The notes under the pieces were generated by a model. The model had not been told where the DNA came from and did not search any database. It saw only the letters and a program-made list of their open reading frames with translations. A DNA stretch of 64,000 nt from Alphaproteobacteria bacterium (GTDB taxonomy: Bacteria; Pseudomonadota; Alphaproteobacteria; Acetobacterales; Acetobacteraceae), in the NCBI GenBank assembly GCA_020850755.1, contig JADZEB010000027.1, forward strand, positions 1 to 64,000, written 5' to 3'. The position numbers were made by a program, and so were the translations under genes. Of this stretch, positions 35,971 through 44,356 are shown in pieces (the stretch's first letter is position 1; the number at the start of each line of letters is the position of its first letter).

Positions 35971-37992
35971 CTAGAAGCCGAGCCGCGTGCCGAGGATCAC
36001 GCTGCGCCCCGGGCTGGCGAAGCCGTTGGCCGGCTCGAAGTCGCTGTCGGTCAGGTTGCGCCCTTCCAGGATCAACGTGACACCCTCCTGCACGCGCCAG
36101 CTTGCGGTCAGGTTCGCCAGCACGCCGCCCCGCGCCATGCCCTCGCCCAGGAAGGCGCCGGCGTCGCTGTAGAGCACGTCGCGGAAGCGCCCGACCAGCA
36201 CAAGCTCGGGCGCGATCACCAGCCCGGCCACGGGTTCGATGCGCGCGCGCAAGGCAAGCTGGTGCTCGGGCCGGCGCAACAGGCGCGCATCGCGCACCGC
36301 GTCGCGCGCATCGGTGTAGGTGTAGGCGGCGGCGATCTCCACCCGCTCGTGCGGCCGCAGCGCAAGCTCGGCCTCGGCGCCGCGCAGCCGCGCCCGCCCG
36401 ACATTGCGCGTGGTGCTGGCGGCGAAGTCGAACTGGATCAGATCCTCGACCCGGCTCTGCCAGTAGGTGAGCGCCAGGCGCACGCCGTCGGCGCGGCCGA
36501 AGGCGGCCATGCGCGTGGTGGCGCCGATCTCGAAGCCGCGCGAGCGCTCGGGCCGCAACGCCGGGTTGCCGCGGAAGCCGAAACTGTCCACGCCGAAGCG
36601 GTCGAACAGCGAGGGCGCCTTGAACGCCGTGCCATAGGCCGCATGCAGGCGCGTGCCGAGCTCGTGCCAGTCATAGGCGGCGCCCAGGCGCCAGGTGAAG
36701 GCATCGTCGAAGCCCCGCGTCGCATCGAGCCGCGCCCCGGCGCTGATGTCGATGCGATCGAACAGGCGCGCCTGCCCGCCGGCATAGGCGGCGCGGCTCT
36801 CCTGTCGTGCATCGAGGTCCTGCGCGAACGGCCCGAAGATCGAGAGCGAGCGGATGCGCGTCTCGCTCTCCTCGGCGGCGTGCTGGAGCCCGAAGGAAAG
36901 CGCCGCAAGCCGCGCCGGGCCGAGATCGGGCAGCCGGACCTCGTTCGCCCAGATCGTCTCGGTGCGCACGGAGGCGAAGCTGTCGCGGCTCGTGGCGGGA
37001 TCGGCGGCATCGGGGGCGTTGCGGAAGCGCTGGCGGTGGCGCGACTGCGACAGGACCAGCCTTGTCGTCCAGGCGCCGGCCAGGAGATCGGCCTCGGCGC
37101 CGAGCCGGGCCAGCACATGGCGGTTCTCGCCGGTGAAGTTGGGATCGTCGAGCGGCACATTGTCGAGGCCGAAGCGGCTGGCCCGCGCGCGCAGCATCGC
37201 CTCGATCCGCACGGCATCAGACAGGCGGACGCGCAGCCGCGCGCTGCCGAGCTGGGCCGAAAGCCCGTCGCGCTCGCGCAGATTGCCGGCCAGCCGGCGG
37301 GGCGTCGCGTTCCACCCGGCGGTCGAGAGGGATTGCAGCGTCACCGCGTAATCGACCGGCCCCACCGTGCCGCGCGCATGGCCATGCCCGCGCAGCGTGC
37401 GCGCCGAACCGCCGGCGATCTCCACCTCGCCCGCGAGCGGGCGGGCCGCACCCGGCGCGCGGGTGATGATGTTGACCACGCCGCCGATCGCCGCCGAGCC
37501 GTAGAGCCCCGAGGCGGGACCGCGCACGATCTCGATCCGCTCGACATCGGCCAGAAGCTCGCTGCCGAAGTTGAACAGCCCCTTCGATGTGGCCGGGTCG
37601 TTCACCGGCACGCCGTCGAGCAGCACCAGCACATGGTCGCTGTTGGCCCCGCGCAGGAACAGCGAGGCATTGGCACCCGGCGGCCCGCTTTGCACCAGCA
37701 CGGCACCCGGCACGGCGCGCAAGGCATCGACCAGCGTGACATGGCCGCGTTCCGCGATCGCGCGGCGGTCAATCACGGTCACCGCCGCCGGCACCCGCTC
37801 GAGCGGGGTCGGCAGGCGCGTGGCGGTGACGACGACATCGGGCGCCTCGGCGATGCTTTCGGCGGCGATGCTTTCGGCGGCGATGCCTTCGGCAAGGGCC
37901 GGCAGGGACGCACCTGCGACCAGCAGGGCGAGGAGGGCCGGAACGGCGCGCGCGCGGCGCGGCTCTGGCGGCAGGGGGCGATGGGGTGGCAA
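35971..37992 (-). CDS. btuB: TonB-dependent cobalamin receptor, BtuB-like
   Basis: About 673-residue outer-membrane receptor. Signal peptide at the start (AVPALLALLVAGASLPALA), TonB-box region near APDVVVTATR, plug domain (RVPAAVTVIDRRAIAE; LFLRGANSDHVLVLLDGVPVND; VRGPASGLYGSAAIGGVVNI), and a 22-strand barrel ending in the typical aromatic C-terminus (SVILGTRLGF). BtuB is preferred over a siderophore receptor because a cobalamin riboswitch lies directly upstream. The best start is TTG at 37992 with GGAG 9 nt upstream; no ATG fits before the signal peptide, so the exact start is uncertain. The mature N-terminus contains a short IAAES repeat. Confidence 0.88.
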   Translation of the reverse strand: MPPHRPLPPEPRRARAVPALLALLVAGASLPALAEGIAAESIAAESIAEAPDVVVTATRLPTPLERVPAAVTVIDRRAIAERGHVTLVDALRAVPGAVLVQSGPPGANASLFLRGANSDHVLVLLDGVPVNDPATSKGLFNFGSELLADVERIEIVRGPASGLYGSAAIGGVVNIITRAPGAARPLAGEVEIAGGSARTLRGHGHARGTVGPVDYAVTLQSLSTAGWNATPRRLAGNLRERDGLSAQLGSARLRVRLSDAVRIEAMLRARASRFGLDNVPLDDPNFTGENRHVLARLGAEADLLAGAWTTRLVLSQSRHRQRFRNAPDAADPATSRDSFASVRTETIWANEVRLPDLGPARLAALSFGLQHAAEESETRIRSLSIFGPFAQDLDARQESRAAYAGGQARLFDRIDISAGARLDATRGFDDAFTWRLGAAYDWHELGTRLHAAYGTAFKAPSLFDRFGVDSFGFRGNPALRPERSRGFEIGATTRMAAFGRADGVRLALTYWQSRVEDLIQFDFAASTTRNVGRARLRGAEAELALRPHERVEIAAAYTYTDARDAVRDARLLRRPEHQLALRARIEPVAGLVIAPELVLVGRFRDVLYSDAGAFLGEGMARGGVLANLTASWRVQEGVTLILEGRNLTDSDFEPANGFASPGRSVILGTRLGF

Positions 37993-38091
37993 GGCACGGT
38001 GCTCCGCAAACGGGTGGCGACGAACGCAACGAGGGCGCGTCGCCGCCTGCGGCAGCACCGTTCCACTGGCACACCCCGTCCAATGGTCGCG

Positions 38092-38288
38092 GGACGCTCC
38101 GCGCCGGCAGGTCTCCTGGCTGGCGGGTCTGGGCGCCCTCTCTGCCTTCCCGCAGCGCCCGAGGGCGGTGCAGTGGCACGCTGGAGAAGGCGCTCGCCGC
38201 TGACAGTTGCGGGGGCAGCCGCGGCTGGGGCCGGCATGTCGCCGGCCCTTCCGCGTTCCCTTTGAAGCCCCTTGCGGGGCACCGGCGC
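38092..38288 (-). promoter_or_regulatory. Cobalamin riboswitch upstream of btuB
   Basis: On the minus strand, in order: GGTGCCCCGCAAGGGGCTTC (5' stem), AAAGGGAA, the segment CCCGCAACTGTCAGC, GCCACTG, and the B12 box GCCAGGAGACCTGCC (about 38106-38120). This order and spacing is the adenosylcobalamin riboswitch. It ends ~100 nt before the btuB start, leaving room for a GC-rich expression platform. High B12 should lower receptor synthesis. Nothing else is seen in 37993-38420. Confidence 0.93.
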
Positions 38289-38420
38289 GTAAAGCGGAGC
38301 CTAGACCCGGCGGCGCGGGGGCGGCAAGGGCGGGCGGAGGACAAATCGGCGCCGAGCGCCGTGCCGCAGGCGGCAATGCGCGCGGGGCTTGACCGGGATC
38401 AAGCAGGATGCGAGGCGCGC

Positions 38421-39212
38421 CTAGCCGAACAGGCTTAGCATCCAGGCCAGGCCCGCCTGAAGCACCCACAGGAAGCCGCCGATGATCGACAGGGCCAGGA
38501 CGGTCGCCACGAGTCCCCACAGCGCGCCGGCCAGGATGGTGATCGAGTCGCGCTCCATGATGCCCATGGCCATGATCAGGCAGGCGAGCGAGGGCGGGCC
38601 GTTGGTGAACGGCAACGGCACGATCACCAGCGCCGCCAGCGCCACGCCATAGAGCCCGATCAGGCGCTCCGCGGTGCGGGTGGTGAGCAGGCTCGGGCGC
38701 GGGCGGATGAAGCGCTCGACGCGCAGGATCCAGGGCGTGGCCTTCGCCACGATCATCTCCAGGTCGGCGCGGCGCATCGAGCGGCGCGTGAGGATGCCCG
38801 GAAGACGCGGCTCCGGCCAACCCAGCGCCAGTTGCAGGCAGACGATCAGCAACGGCACGCCGAAGATCGGCGACAGGCCGGGAATGTAGATCGGCAGCAG
38901 GTTGGGGATCGCGAACAGGATGACCAGCAGGCCGTAGCCGCGCTCGCCGAAGGCATGGATCATGTCGCCGAGCGTGATGCGCTGGGCCGGCCACTCGGCG
39001 GCGAGGCGTTGCATCAAGGCCGATACCGGCTCGGCATGGCCGTTCGCCGCAGGCGCCGGCGCATGGCCGACAATGGCAGCCGCAGCCTGGCCCGGGCTGG
39101 CAGTGCCTTGGTCGTTGGCCGGCAGACTCGCCGCCACCGGCGCGACGGACGCGGATGCTGCCCCGTCGCTCGGACCGGCGACGGGCAGCGGCAATTTCGG
39201 CTCACTCGGCAC
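38421..39212 (-). CDS. ExoD-family membrane protein
   Basis: About 263-residue ExoD-like protein, a family first linked to exopolysaccharide synthesis in rhizobia; its molecular role is unknown. Residues ~60-70 begin the domain (LMQRLAAEWPAQRITLGDMI), followed by GYGLLVILFAIPNLLPIYIPG and three further hydrophobic segments (LIGLYGVALAALVIVPLPF; ILAGALWGLVATVLALSIIG; C-terminal LQAGLAWMLSLFG). The first ~55 residues are polar and Ala-rich. Start taken as GTG 39212 with GGGGAG upstream; not certain. Confidence 0.78.
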   Translation of the reverse strand: MPSEPKLPLPVAGPSDGAASASVAPVAASLPANDQGTASPGQAAAAIVGHAPAPAANGHAEPVSALMQRLAAEWPAQRITLGDMIHAFGERGYGLLVILFAIPNLLPIYIPGLSPIFGVPLLIVCLQLALGWPEPRLPGILTRRSMRRADLEMIVAKATPWILRVERFIRPRPSLLTTRTAERLIGLYGVALAALVIVPLPFTNGPPSLACLIMAMGIMERDSITILAGALWGLVATVLALSIIGGFLWVLQAGLAWMLSLFG

Positions 39213-39490
39213 GCAACCTGGCTCCCCTGTCGGCCTTCCCCTGGCCCCCGGCAGGCCGCTTCGGACCGGCACGATCTGCCGGCCTCGTTCTTGGTGCGCT
39301 GCCGCTCCGGCGCGCAAGGGCGGAAGCAGCAGCGGTAGCGGGTGCGTTTCTAGCAAACCCTTCCGGCCGCCTTCAAAGCGAATTCGTGCCCCCGCGCGGC
39401 CAGCGCCGCCATGCTCGCCCGGAACTATAGGCCGCGGCAAGATGGCCGGAGCATGACCGGGCCATGAATTCGCCATCCACACCGGCCGCC

Positions 39491-39565
39491 CTGCCCCGCC
39501 CAGCCCTGCCCCGCCCAGCCCTGCCCCGCCCAGCCCTGCCCCGCCCAGCCCTGCCCCGCCCAGCC
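39491..39565. repeat. 15-bp minisatellite, five exact units
   Basis: Five perfect copies of CTGCCCCGCCCAGCC in tandem, then a decayed CCGCCCCGCC run. Intergenic, downstream of the enoyl-CoA hydratase terminator on the minus strand. Exact identity of units implies recent expansion by slippage. Confidence 0.93.
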
Positions 39566-39581
39566 CCGCCCCGCCCCGCCG

Positions 39582-39615
39582 CGAAAAGAAAAGGGGCGCC
39601 CGGCGGGGGCGCCCC
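39582..39615 (-). terminator. Intrinsic terminator after enoyl-CoA hydratase
   Basis: Read on the minus strand: stem GGGGCGCC / GGCGCCCC (8 bp, 39593-39615, 7-nt loop) followed by TTTTCTTTTC. This is the clearest classical terminator in the window and closes the CoA-transferase/enoyl-CoA hydratase unit. Confidence 0.85.
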
Positions 39616-39650
39616 TGCGTTGCTGGTGGCGGCGCGGATCGCGCCCGCGC

Positions 39651-40451
39651 TCAGGTGCCGGTGAAGGCCGGCTTGCGCTTCTCCATGAAGGCGGTGCGGC
39701 CTTCCTTGTAGTCGTTGCTGTCGAAGCAGGCGCGGGCGAGTTCCGCCACCTTGGCCGGCTCGCGCTCGGACGGGTCCTTGAGCACGTCGTTGATCGTGAA
39801 CTTCGAGGCGCGGATCGAGAGCGGCGCGTTCTCGACGATCGCGGCGCAGACATCGCGCACGGTGGCCTCGAGCTTGTCCACCGGCACCGTGCGGTTGACC
39901 AGCCCGATCGCCTGCGCCTCGGCCGCCGACAGGCGGCGGGCGGTGAACAGGATCTCCTTGGCCATGGCCGGGCCGACCAGTTCCACCAGCCGCTTCAGGC
40001 TCTCGAAGGCGTAGGCGATCGAGAGCTTGGCCGCGGGGATGGCGAACTGGCTGTCGTCGGAGCAGAAACGCATGTCGGCCGACATGGCGATGCCAAGCCC
40101 GCCACCCATGCAGAAGCCCTGGATCATGGCGATCAGCGGCTTGTCGATGGCGTTGAGCTTCTTGCGCCCGGTCGAGGTCAGGCGGTCATACTCCTTCTGC
40201 GCGTCGGCATTGGCTCGCACCTTCTCGAACTGGCTGATGTCGGCGCCCGAGACGAAGGCCTTGCCGCCGGCGCCCTTCATCACCACCACGCGCACCGCCG
40301 GGTCGGCGGCGTAGTCGTCGGCGGCGATGGACACGCCCTCCCACATCTCCACCGACATGGCGTTGCGCTTCTCGGGCTGGTTGAAGGTGATCCAGCCGAT
40401 GCCGTCCGCCTTCTCGGCGATGATCTTCTCGGTCGGAAGTTTAAGGCGCAT
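39651..40451 (-). CDS. Enoyl-CoA hydratase/isomerase
   Basis: 266-residue crotonase-fold enzyme. Conserved oxyanion-hole segments KAFVSGADISQFEKV (around residue 65) and IQGFCMGGGLGIAMSADMRF (~110-130), then SIAYAFESLKRLVELVG. The acid/base Glu positions of true hydratases are not obvious (the second reads AYAFES), so the exact reaction is open. It lies 57 nt downstream of a class III CoA transferase on the same strand, suggesting a two-gene acyl-CoA pathway. A strong terminator follows. Confidence 0.88.
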   Translation of the reverse strand: MRLKLPTEKIIAEKADGIGWITFNQPEKRNAMSVEMWEGVSIAADDYAADPAVRVVVMKGAGGKAFVSGADISQFEKVRANADAQKEYDRLTSTGRKKLNAIDKPLIAMIQGFCMGGGLGIAMSADMRFCSDDSQFAIPAAKLSIAYAFESLKRLVELVGPAMAKEILFTARRLSAAEAQAIGLVNRTVPVDKLEATVRDVCAAIVENAPLSIRASKFTINDVLKDPSEREPAKVAELARACFDSNDYKEGRTAFMEKRKPAFTGT

Positions 40452-40508
40452 GCCTTGTATTCCTCTCAGATGTCGGTGGTGGTTGTCGGGGGATGGGGTT
40501 GCGGACGC

Positions 40509-41726
40509 TCAGATGATGCCCTTGGATTTCAGCTCGGCCAGCTGCGCGTCGGTGTAGCCGAGGCCCTTGAGGATCTCGGCATTGTGCTGGCCGGCCTCGG
40601 GCGTGGGGGTGCGGATCTCCTTGGAGACGCCGGAAAGGTTGATCGCGCTGCCCACCACCTCGGTCTTGCCGAGCTTGGGGTGGTGGTAGTCGCGCGCCAT
40701 CTTGAGGTGCTTGACCTGCGGATCGGCGAATACCTGGTCGATCGAGTAGATCGGCCCGCACGGCACGCCCGCGCCTTCCAGCAGCTCGATCCAGTAGCTG
40801 GCCGGCTTCTGCTTGGTCACCTCGCCGATGGCGATGTTGATCGCCTTGCGGTCCTTGGAGCGGCCCTTCTGGTCCTTCCATTCCGGCTTCTGCTTCCACT
40901 CGGCCTTGCCGATCGTGTCGCAGAAGCGGTCCCAGAGCCGCGCCGAGGAGGCGGCGATGTTGATCGCCCCGTCCGAGGTCGGGAAGACGCCGGTGGGGAT
41001 GCCGGTCGGGTGGTCGTTGCCGGCCTGCGGCGCCACTTCGCCCGCCATCAGCCAGCGGCTGGCCTGGAAGTCGAGCATGAAGATCTGCGCTTCGAGCAGG
41101 CTGGTGGTGACCCAGCGGCCCTCGCCGGTCACCTCGCGGTCGAACAGCGCGATCATGGTGCCGAGCGCGAGCAGGTTGCCGGCGGTAAGATCGGCGATCG
41201 GGATGCCGACGCGCACCGGCCCCTGGCCGGGCAGGCCGGTGATGCTCATCAGCCCGCCCATGCCCTGCGCGATCTGGTCCACGCCCGCGCGCAGCCCGTA
41301 GGGACCGTCCTGGCCGAAGCCCGAGATCGAGGCGTAGACGATGCGCTTGTTGACCTTCTTGACGCTCTCGTAGTCGACGCCGAGGCGGAACTTCACCGCC
41401 GCGCGCATGTTCTCGACGATCACGTCGGCCTTCTTGGCCAGCTCCATGAAGATGGCCTTGCCCTCGGGCGTCTTGAGGTTGAGGGTCAGCGCCTTCTTGT
41501 TGCGGTGCAGGTTCTGGAAATCGAACCCGTCGCGCTTGCCGCTGATCTCCTCGCCCGCCTCGCCCGGCGGCTCGATGCGGATGATGTTGGCACCCCAGTC
41601 CGCCAGGTGGCGCACGCAGGTCGGGCCGGCGCGGGCCAGCGTCAGGTCCAGGACCGTGATGCGCGAGAGCGGCAGCCGCGTCTCGGCGGCAAGCTTGGCA
41701 TCGGCGGCGGGGGCGGTGTCCGGCAT
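40509..41726 (-). CDS. CaiB/BaiF-family (class III) CoA transferase
   Basis: 405-residue family III CoA transferase. Motifs: ITVLDLTLARAGPTCVRHLADWGANIIRIEPP at the N-terminus, the helix FDFQNLHRNKKALTLNLKTPEG, catalytic Asp region PYGLRAGVDQIAQGMGGLMS, and the C-terminal IYSIDQVFADPQVKHLKM. It moves CoA between carboxylic acids (formyl-CoA/oxalate, carnitine, succinyl and others); the donor cannot be read from sequence. GGAAG lies upstream of the ATG at 41726. Likely operon with the enoyl-CoA hydratase downstream. Confidence 0.92.
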   Translation of the reverse strand: MPDTAPAADAKLAAETRLPLSRITVLDLTLARAGPTCVRHLADWGANIIRIEPPGEAGEEISGKRDGFDFQNLHRNKKALTLNLKTPEGKAIFMELAKKADVIVENMRAAVKFRLGVDYESVKKVNKRIVYASISGFGQDGPYGLRAGVDQIAQGMGGLMSITGLPGQGPVRVGIPIADLTAGNLLALGTMIALFDREVTGEGRWVTTSLLEAQIFMLDFQASRWLMAGEVAPQAGNDHPTGIPTGVFPTSDGAINIAASSARLWDRFCDTIGKAEWKQKPEWKDQKGRSKDRKAINIAIGEVTKQKPASYWIELLEGAGVPCGPIYSIDQVFADPQVKHLKMARDYHHPKLGKTEVVGSAINLSGVSKEIRTPTPEAGQHNAEILKGLGYTDAQLAELKSKGII

Positions 41727-41869
41727 CGCGGGGCTTCCTTCGTGCAAGCAGACCAGGGACGGCACGCGCGCCCGCGGCGGCGGGGCGGCGGAGAAGGCGC
41801 GCACTCTAGCTTAGCCGCAGGCGGGCGAAAACCCTGCGTGGACGCGGGTCAAGCCCTGCCATCGGCCCG

Positions 41870-42781
41870 CTACGGCATGCCGGGCGCCTGCGGCCCGGCG
41901 ACCATCGGGCAATCGGGGTCGCGCGCCCATTCCTGCAGGCTTGCATCGTAGATGCCGAGATCGCGTACCCCGAGGCGCAGCAGCCCGAACGCCACCGCCG
42001 AGGCCGCCACCCCCGCGCCGCAATAGGTGATGGCGCGCCGGCCCGCCACCGCCCCCGCCGCCGCGGCCGCCGGCGCCACCGCATCGAGCGGGGCGAGCCC
42101 GCCCGTGGCGGCGTCGGTGAACAATGCGGCAGGCAGGACGCGGCTGCCGGGAATGCGCCCGGCCCGGCCATAGGCCACGCCGCCCCGCCCCTCATGCTGC
42201 GCGGTGGACAGGCTGTTGACGATCACCGTGCCGGGATCGTTCATGGCCGCGCGCACGGCCTCCTTGTCCACGAACAGGCCGGGGCGCGGGCGGGCAACAA
42301 GGGTCGCGGGGCGCGGCGCGGCCGGCGTGGTGGAGACGGGGCGCCCCTCGGCCAGCCAGCGCGTCCAGCCGCCATTGAGCACGGCCGCATCCTCGAAGCC
42401 GATCGCGCGCAGGGTGAAGAAGGTCCGCGCCGCCCAGGAATGGGTGAGGCGGTCGTAGAGCACCACGCGCCGCCCTTCGCCCACGCCATGGGCGGCGAAA
42501 ACGGCGGCGATCGCCGCGGGCGGGGGCAGCATGAAACGCAGCGCCGTGTCGGTGCGCGAAAGGTGGCGGATCGCATCGAGATGCACGCTGCCCGGGATGT
42601 GCCCGGCCTCGTAGAGCGGCCGCCCGCTGGCCGAGACCATGTCGGTATTGGCCTCGTTCGGGCGCTGCACCACGGTGCAGTCGAGGATGACGAGATCGGG
42701 CGCGCCGAGTTGCGCCTCCAGCCAGGCGCCATCGACGACGAAGTTGCGCTCGGCGAAGGCGCCGCCCGACAGATCGGCCAT
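41870..42781 (-). CDS. sseA: Two-domain sulfurtransferase (SseA-like)
   Basis: 303-residue tandem rhodanese, of the 3-mercaptopyruvate/thiosulfate sulfurtransferase type. The N-terminal inactive domain contains GHIPGSVHLDAIRHLS and VLYDRLTHSWAARTFF; the C-terminal domain has GRIPGSRVLPAALF and the active loop ITYCGAGVAAS with catalytic Cys. The loop CGAGV is nearer mercaptopyruvate sulfurtransferases (CGSGV/T) than thiosulfate ones (CRKGVT). GGAGGG just upstream fixes the start at 42781. Confidence 0.9.
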   Translation of the reverse strand: MADLSGGAFAERNFVVDGAWLEAQLGAPDLVILDCTVVQRPNEANTDMVSASGRPLYEAGHIPGSVHLDAIRHLSRTDTALRFMLPPPAAIAAVFAAHGVGEGRRVVLYDRLTHSWAARTFFTLRAIGFEDAAVLNGGWTRWLAEGRPVSTTPAAPRPATLVARPRPGLFVDKEAVRAAMNDPGTVIVNSLSTAQHEGRGGVAYGRAGRIPGSRVLPAALFTDAATGGLAPLDAVAPAAAAAGAVAGRRAITYCGAGVAASAVAFGLLRLGVRDLGIYDASLQEWARDPDCPMVAGPQAPGMP

Positions 42782-42889
42782 ATGTCCCTCCTCGATGGGC
42801 CCGGCTGCGGCGATGCCGCCTCGGCGATGCTGGAGCGGGACGGGCGGTAACGCAAGCGTGCCTCCTTCCCGCCGCGATGGCGGGCTAGG

Positions 42890-43630
42890 ATGCGGCGCAT
42901 GGCCTCGCCGCTTGCCCGCCGCCTGTTCCTCTCCTGCCTCGCCGCGCTCGCCGCCGCGCCGCGCGCTGCCGCCCCGGCCCGCGCGCAAGGATCGGGCGCG
43001 CAAGGATCGGGCGCACCCGTCGATCTCGCCCTCGTGCTGGCGGTGGACGTGTCGGCCTCGGTCGATCACGAGGAATATGCGCTGATGATGGGCGGCTATG
43101 CGGCCGCCTTCCGCGACCCCTCGGTGATCGGCGCCGCGACAGAGGGTGAGCGCGGGGCCATCGCCGTCACCATGATCTTCTGGTCCGGACCCGGCGCCAC
43201 CGCCGAGGCGGCGGGCTGGTCGCGCATCGACGGGCCGGCAGCGGCCGAGGCCTTCGCCGCCGCGATCGATGCCGCGCCGCGCGACGTGGTGGCGGGCGCG
43301 ACCTCGCTCGGCGGCGGGGTGCGCGCGGCATTGGCCGCGCTCGGGCGCTGCCCCTTCCCGGCGGCGCGCATGGTGATCGACGTCTCGGGCGACGGGCAGG
43401 CCAATGCCGGCCCGCCGCTCGCCACCCCGCGCGCGCTGGCCCAGGGCGCCGGCATCACCATCAACGCGCTGGCCGTGACCAACGAGGACCCCGACCTGCC
43501 CGCCTATTATCGCGGCGAGCTGATCACCGGGCCGGGCAGCTTCGTGATGGAGGCGCTGGACTATGAAAGCTTCGCCGAGGCGATCCTGCGCAAGCTGCTG
43601 CGCGAGCTTGGCGCGCGGCTGTTTACTTGA
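42890..43630 (+). CDS. DUF1194 von Willebrand-like exported protein
   Basis: 246-residue protein with a signal-like N-terminus ([25 protein letters not shown]) followed by a doubled QGSGA. The vWA-type domain has the metal site DVSASVD and MVIDVSGDGQANAG, as in DUF1194 proteins, whose function is unknown. Ends in LRELGARLFT. A second ATG at 42899 could be the start. Downstream, base composition drops sharply at 43631. Confidence 0.82.
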   Translation: MRRMASPLARRLFLSCLAALAAAPRAAAPARAQGSGAQGSGAPVDLALVLAVDVSASVDHEEYALMMGGYAAAFRDPSVIGAATEGERGAIAVTMIFWSGPGATAEAAGWSRIDGPAAAEAFAAAIDAAPRDVVAGATSLGGGVRAALAALGRCPFPAARMVIDVSGDGQANAGPPLATPRALAQGAGITINALAVTNEDPDLPAYYRGELITGPGSFVMEALDYESFAEAILRKLLRELGARLFT

Positions 43631-43663
43631 TGGTCAGCGCCTCTAGGGGAACGGAATGTCGCC

Positions 43664-44356
43664 ATGGTGATCCAAGTATCCGACACTGTACTCGATCTCT
43701 TCGCTCCGAGGCTCTCAGCGCTCAAGGAGTGTAACGTACCCTCAGTGGAACTTCATGACACATCGGCCGAGGCACTCGTGCTGCAGGAGGCCGTGACCGG
43801 AACTCGGTTTATGGGGCCGTTGCAGGCGCTTGTCCTTCAGTACGCCGTGCGAGTGTCGCAAGCCGCATACGATTATAACCAAGGAAAGATGACGCTAGAG
43901 GGCTATTTGAAGGTTCGATCCGAGCTGAAATCATTACGCCTCTACGTTCATGCCCTATCGTACTTGTGTCACTGCCTCGGCAACCTCGATCAAGCTCGCA
44001 GGCTTGCCGCGCGGATCGAGCAGACACTTCAACGAAGAGACAGCACGAAGGGCGCAAAAACATTCGAACGCCGTGACGGTTCGGTGGACCAGCGCATAAA
44101 TAGCCTTTATGGGGCGTCAAAGCACATGGAGGGACCAATCGCCGAGGGGCAAACCCCTGATAACCTACGCAGCCTTGTCTGGCTGACGAACGATGGAGTT
44201 GCGAGCACTGATGCGTCGATCACCTATCGCGAGATTCAGGAACAGATCATCGAGTGCCGCGCAATCGCGACGGAGCTATGCGTAAGTCTTCCCACGATCG
44301 CGCTGGATTCGCGGCTTGCCGCTCAGGCTCGGGCTATTCGCCCCGGTGGCGCATGA
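43664..44356 (+). CDS. Low-GC orphan protein, probably acquired
   Basis: 230-residue protein of no family I recognise. Predicted mostly helical, no signal or membrane segment. A stretch reading INSLYGASKHMEGPI near residue 150 resembles the N-x(4-6)-KH pattern found in some HEPN-like helical proteins; this is weak. GC is visibly lower (mid-50s by eye) and codons such as ATA, TTA, CGA and AGA appear that neighbours avoid. The last 23 nt run antisense into the end of the enoyl-CoA hydratase gene at 44334-45113. That suggests an insertion whose original 3' end was lost. Possibly a defence or mobile-element remnant, but nothing proves it. Confidence 0.6.
   Translation: MVIQVSDTVLDLFAPRLSALKECNVPSVELHDTSAEALVLQEAVTGTRFMGPLQALVLQYAVRVSQAAYDYNQGKMTLEGYLKVRSELKSLRLYVHALSYLCHCLGNLDQARRLAARIEQTLQRRDSTKGAKTFERRDGSVDQRINSLYGASKHMEGPIAEGQTPDNLRSLVWLTNDGVASTDASITYREIQEQIIECRAIATELCVSLPTIALDSRLAAQARAIRPGGA

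Larger units (their letters stand above)
39213..39650. other. Gene-free spacer with minisatellite and terminator
   Basis: 438 bp between exoD and the enoyl-CoA hydratase gene. It holds a 15-bp minisatellite (39491-39565) and a minus-strand terminator (39582-39615). The left part, 39213-39480, shows no convincing ORF, though the promoter of exoD should lie there; I could not pick a -35/-10 pair. Confidence 0.6.

Noticed and set aside
39491..39565. CRISPR array
   Set aside because: Direct repeats are contiguous 15-bp units without spacers and no cas genes are present; the same applies to the other minisatellites.
40455..41951. Long plus-strand frame across the CoA transferase and enoyl-CoA hydratase genes
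   Set aside because: Gly/Arg/Ala-rich antisense frame without motif; the minus strand carries two clear enzymes with ribosome sites and a terminator.
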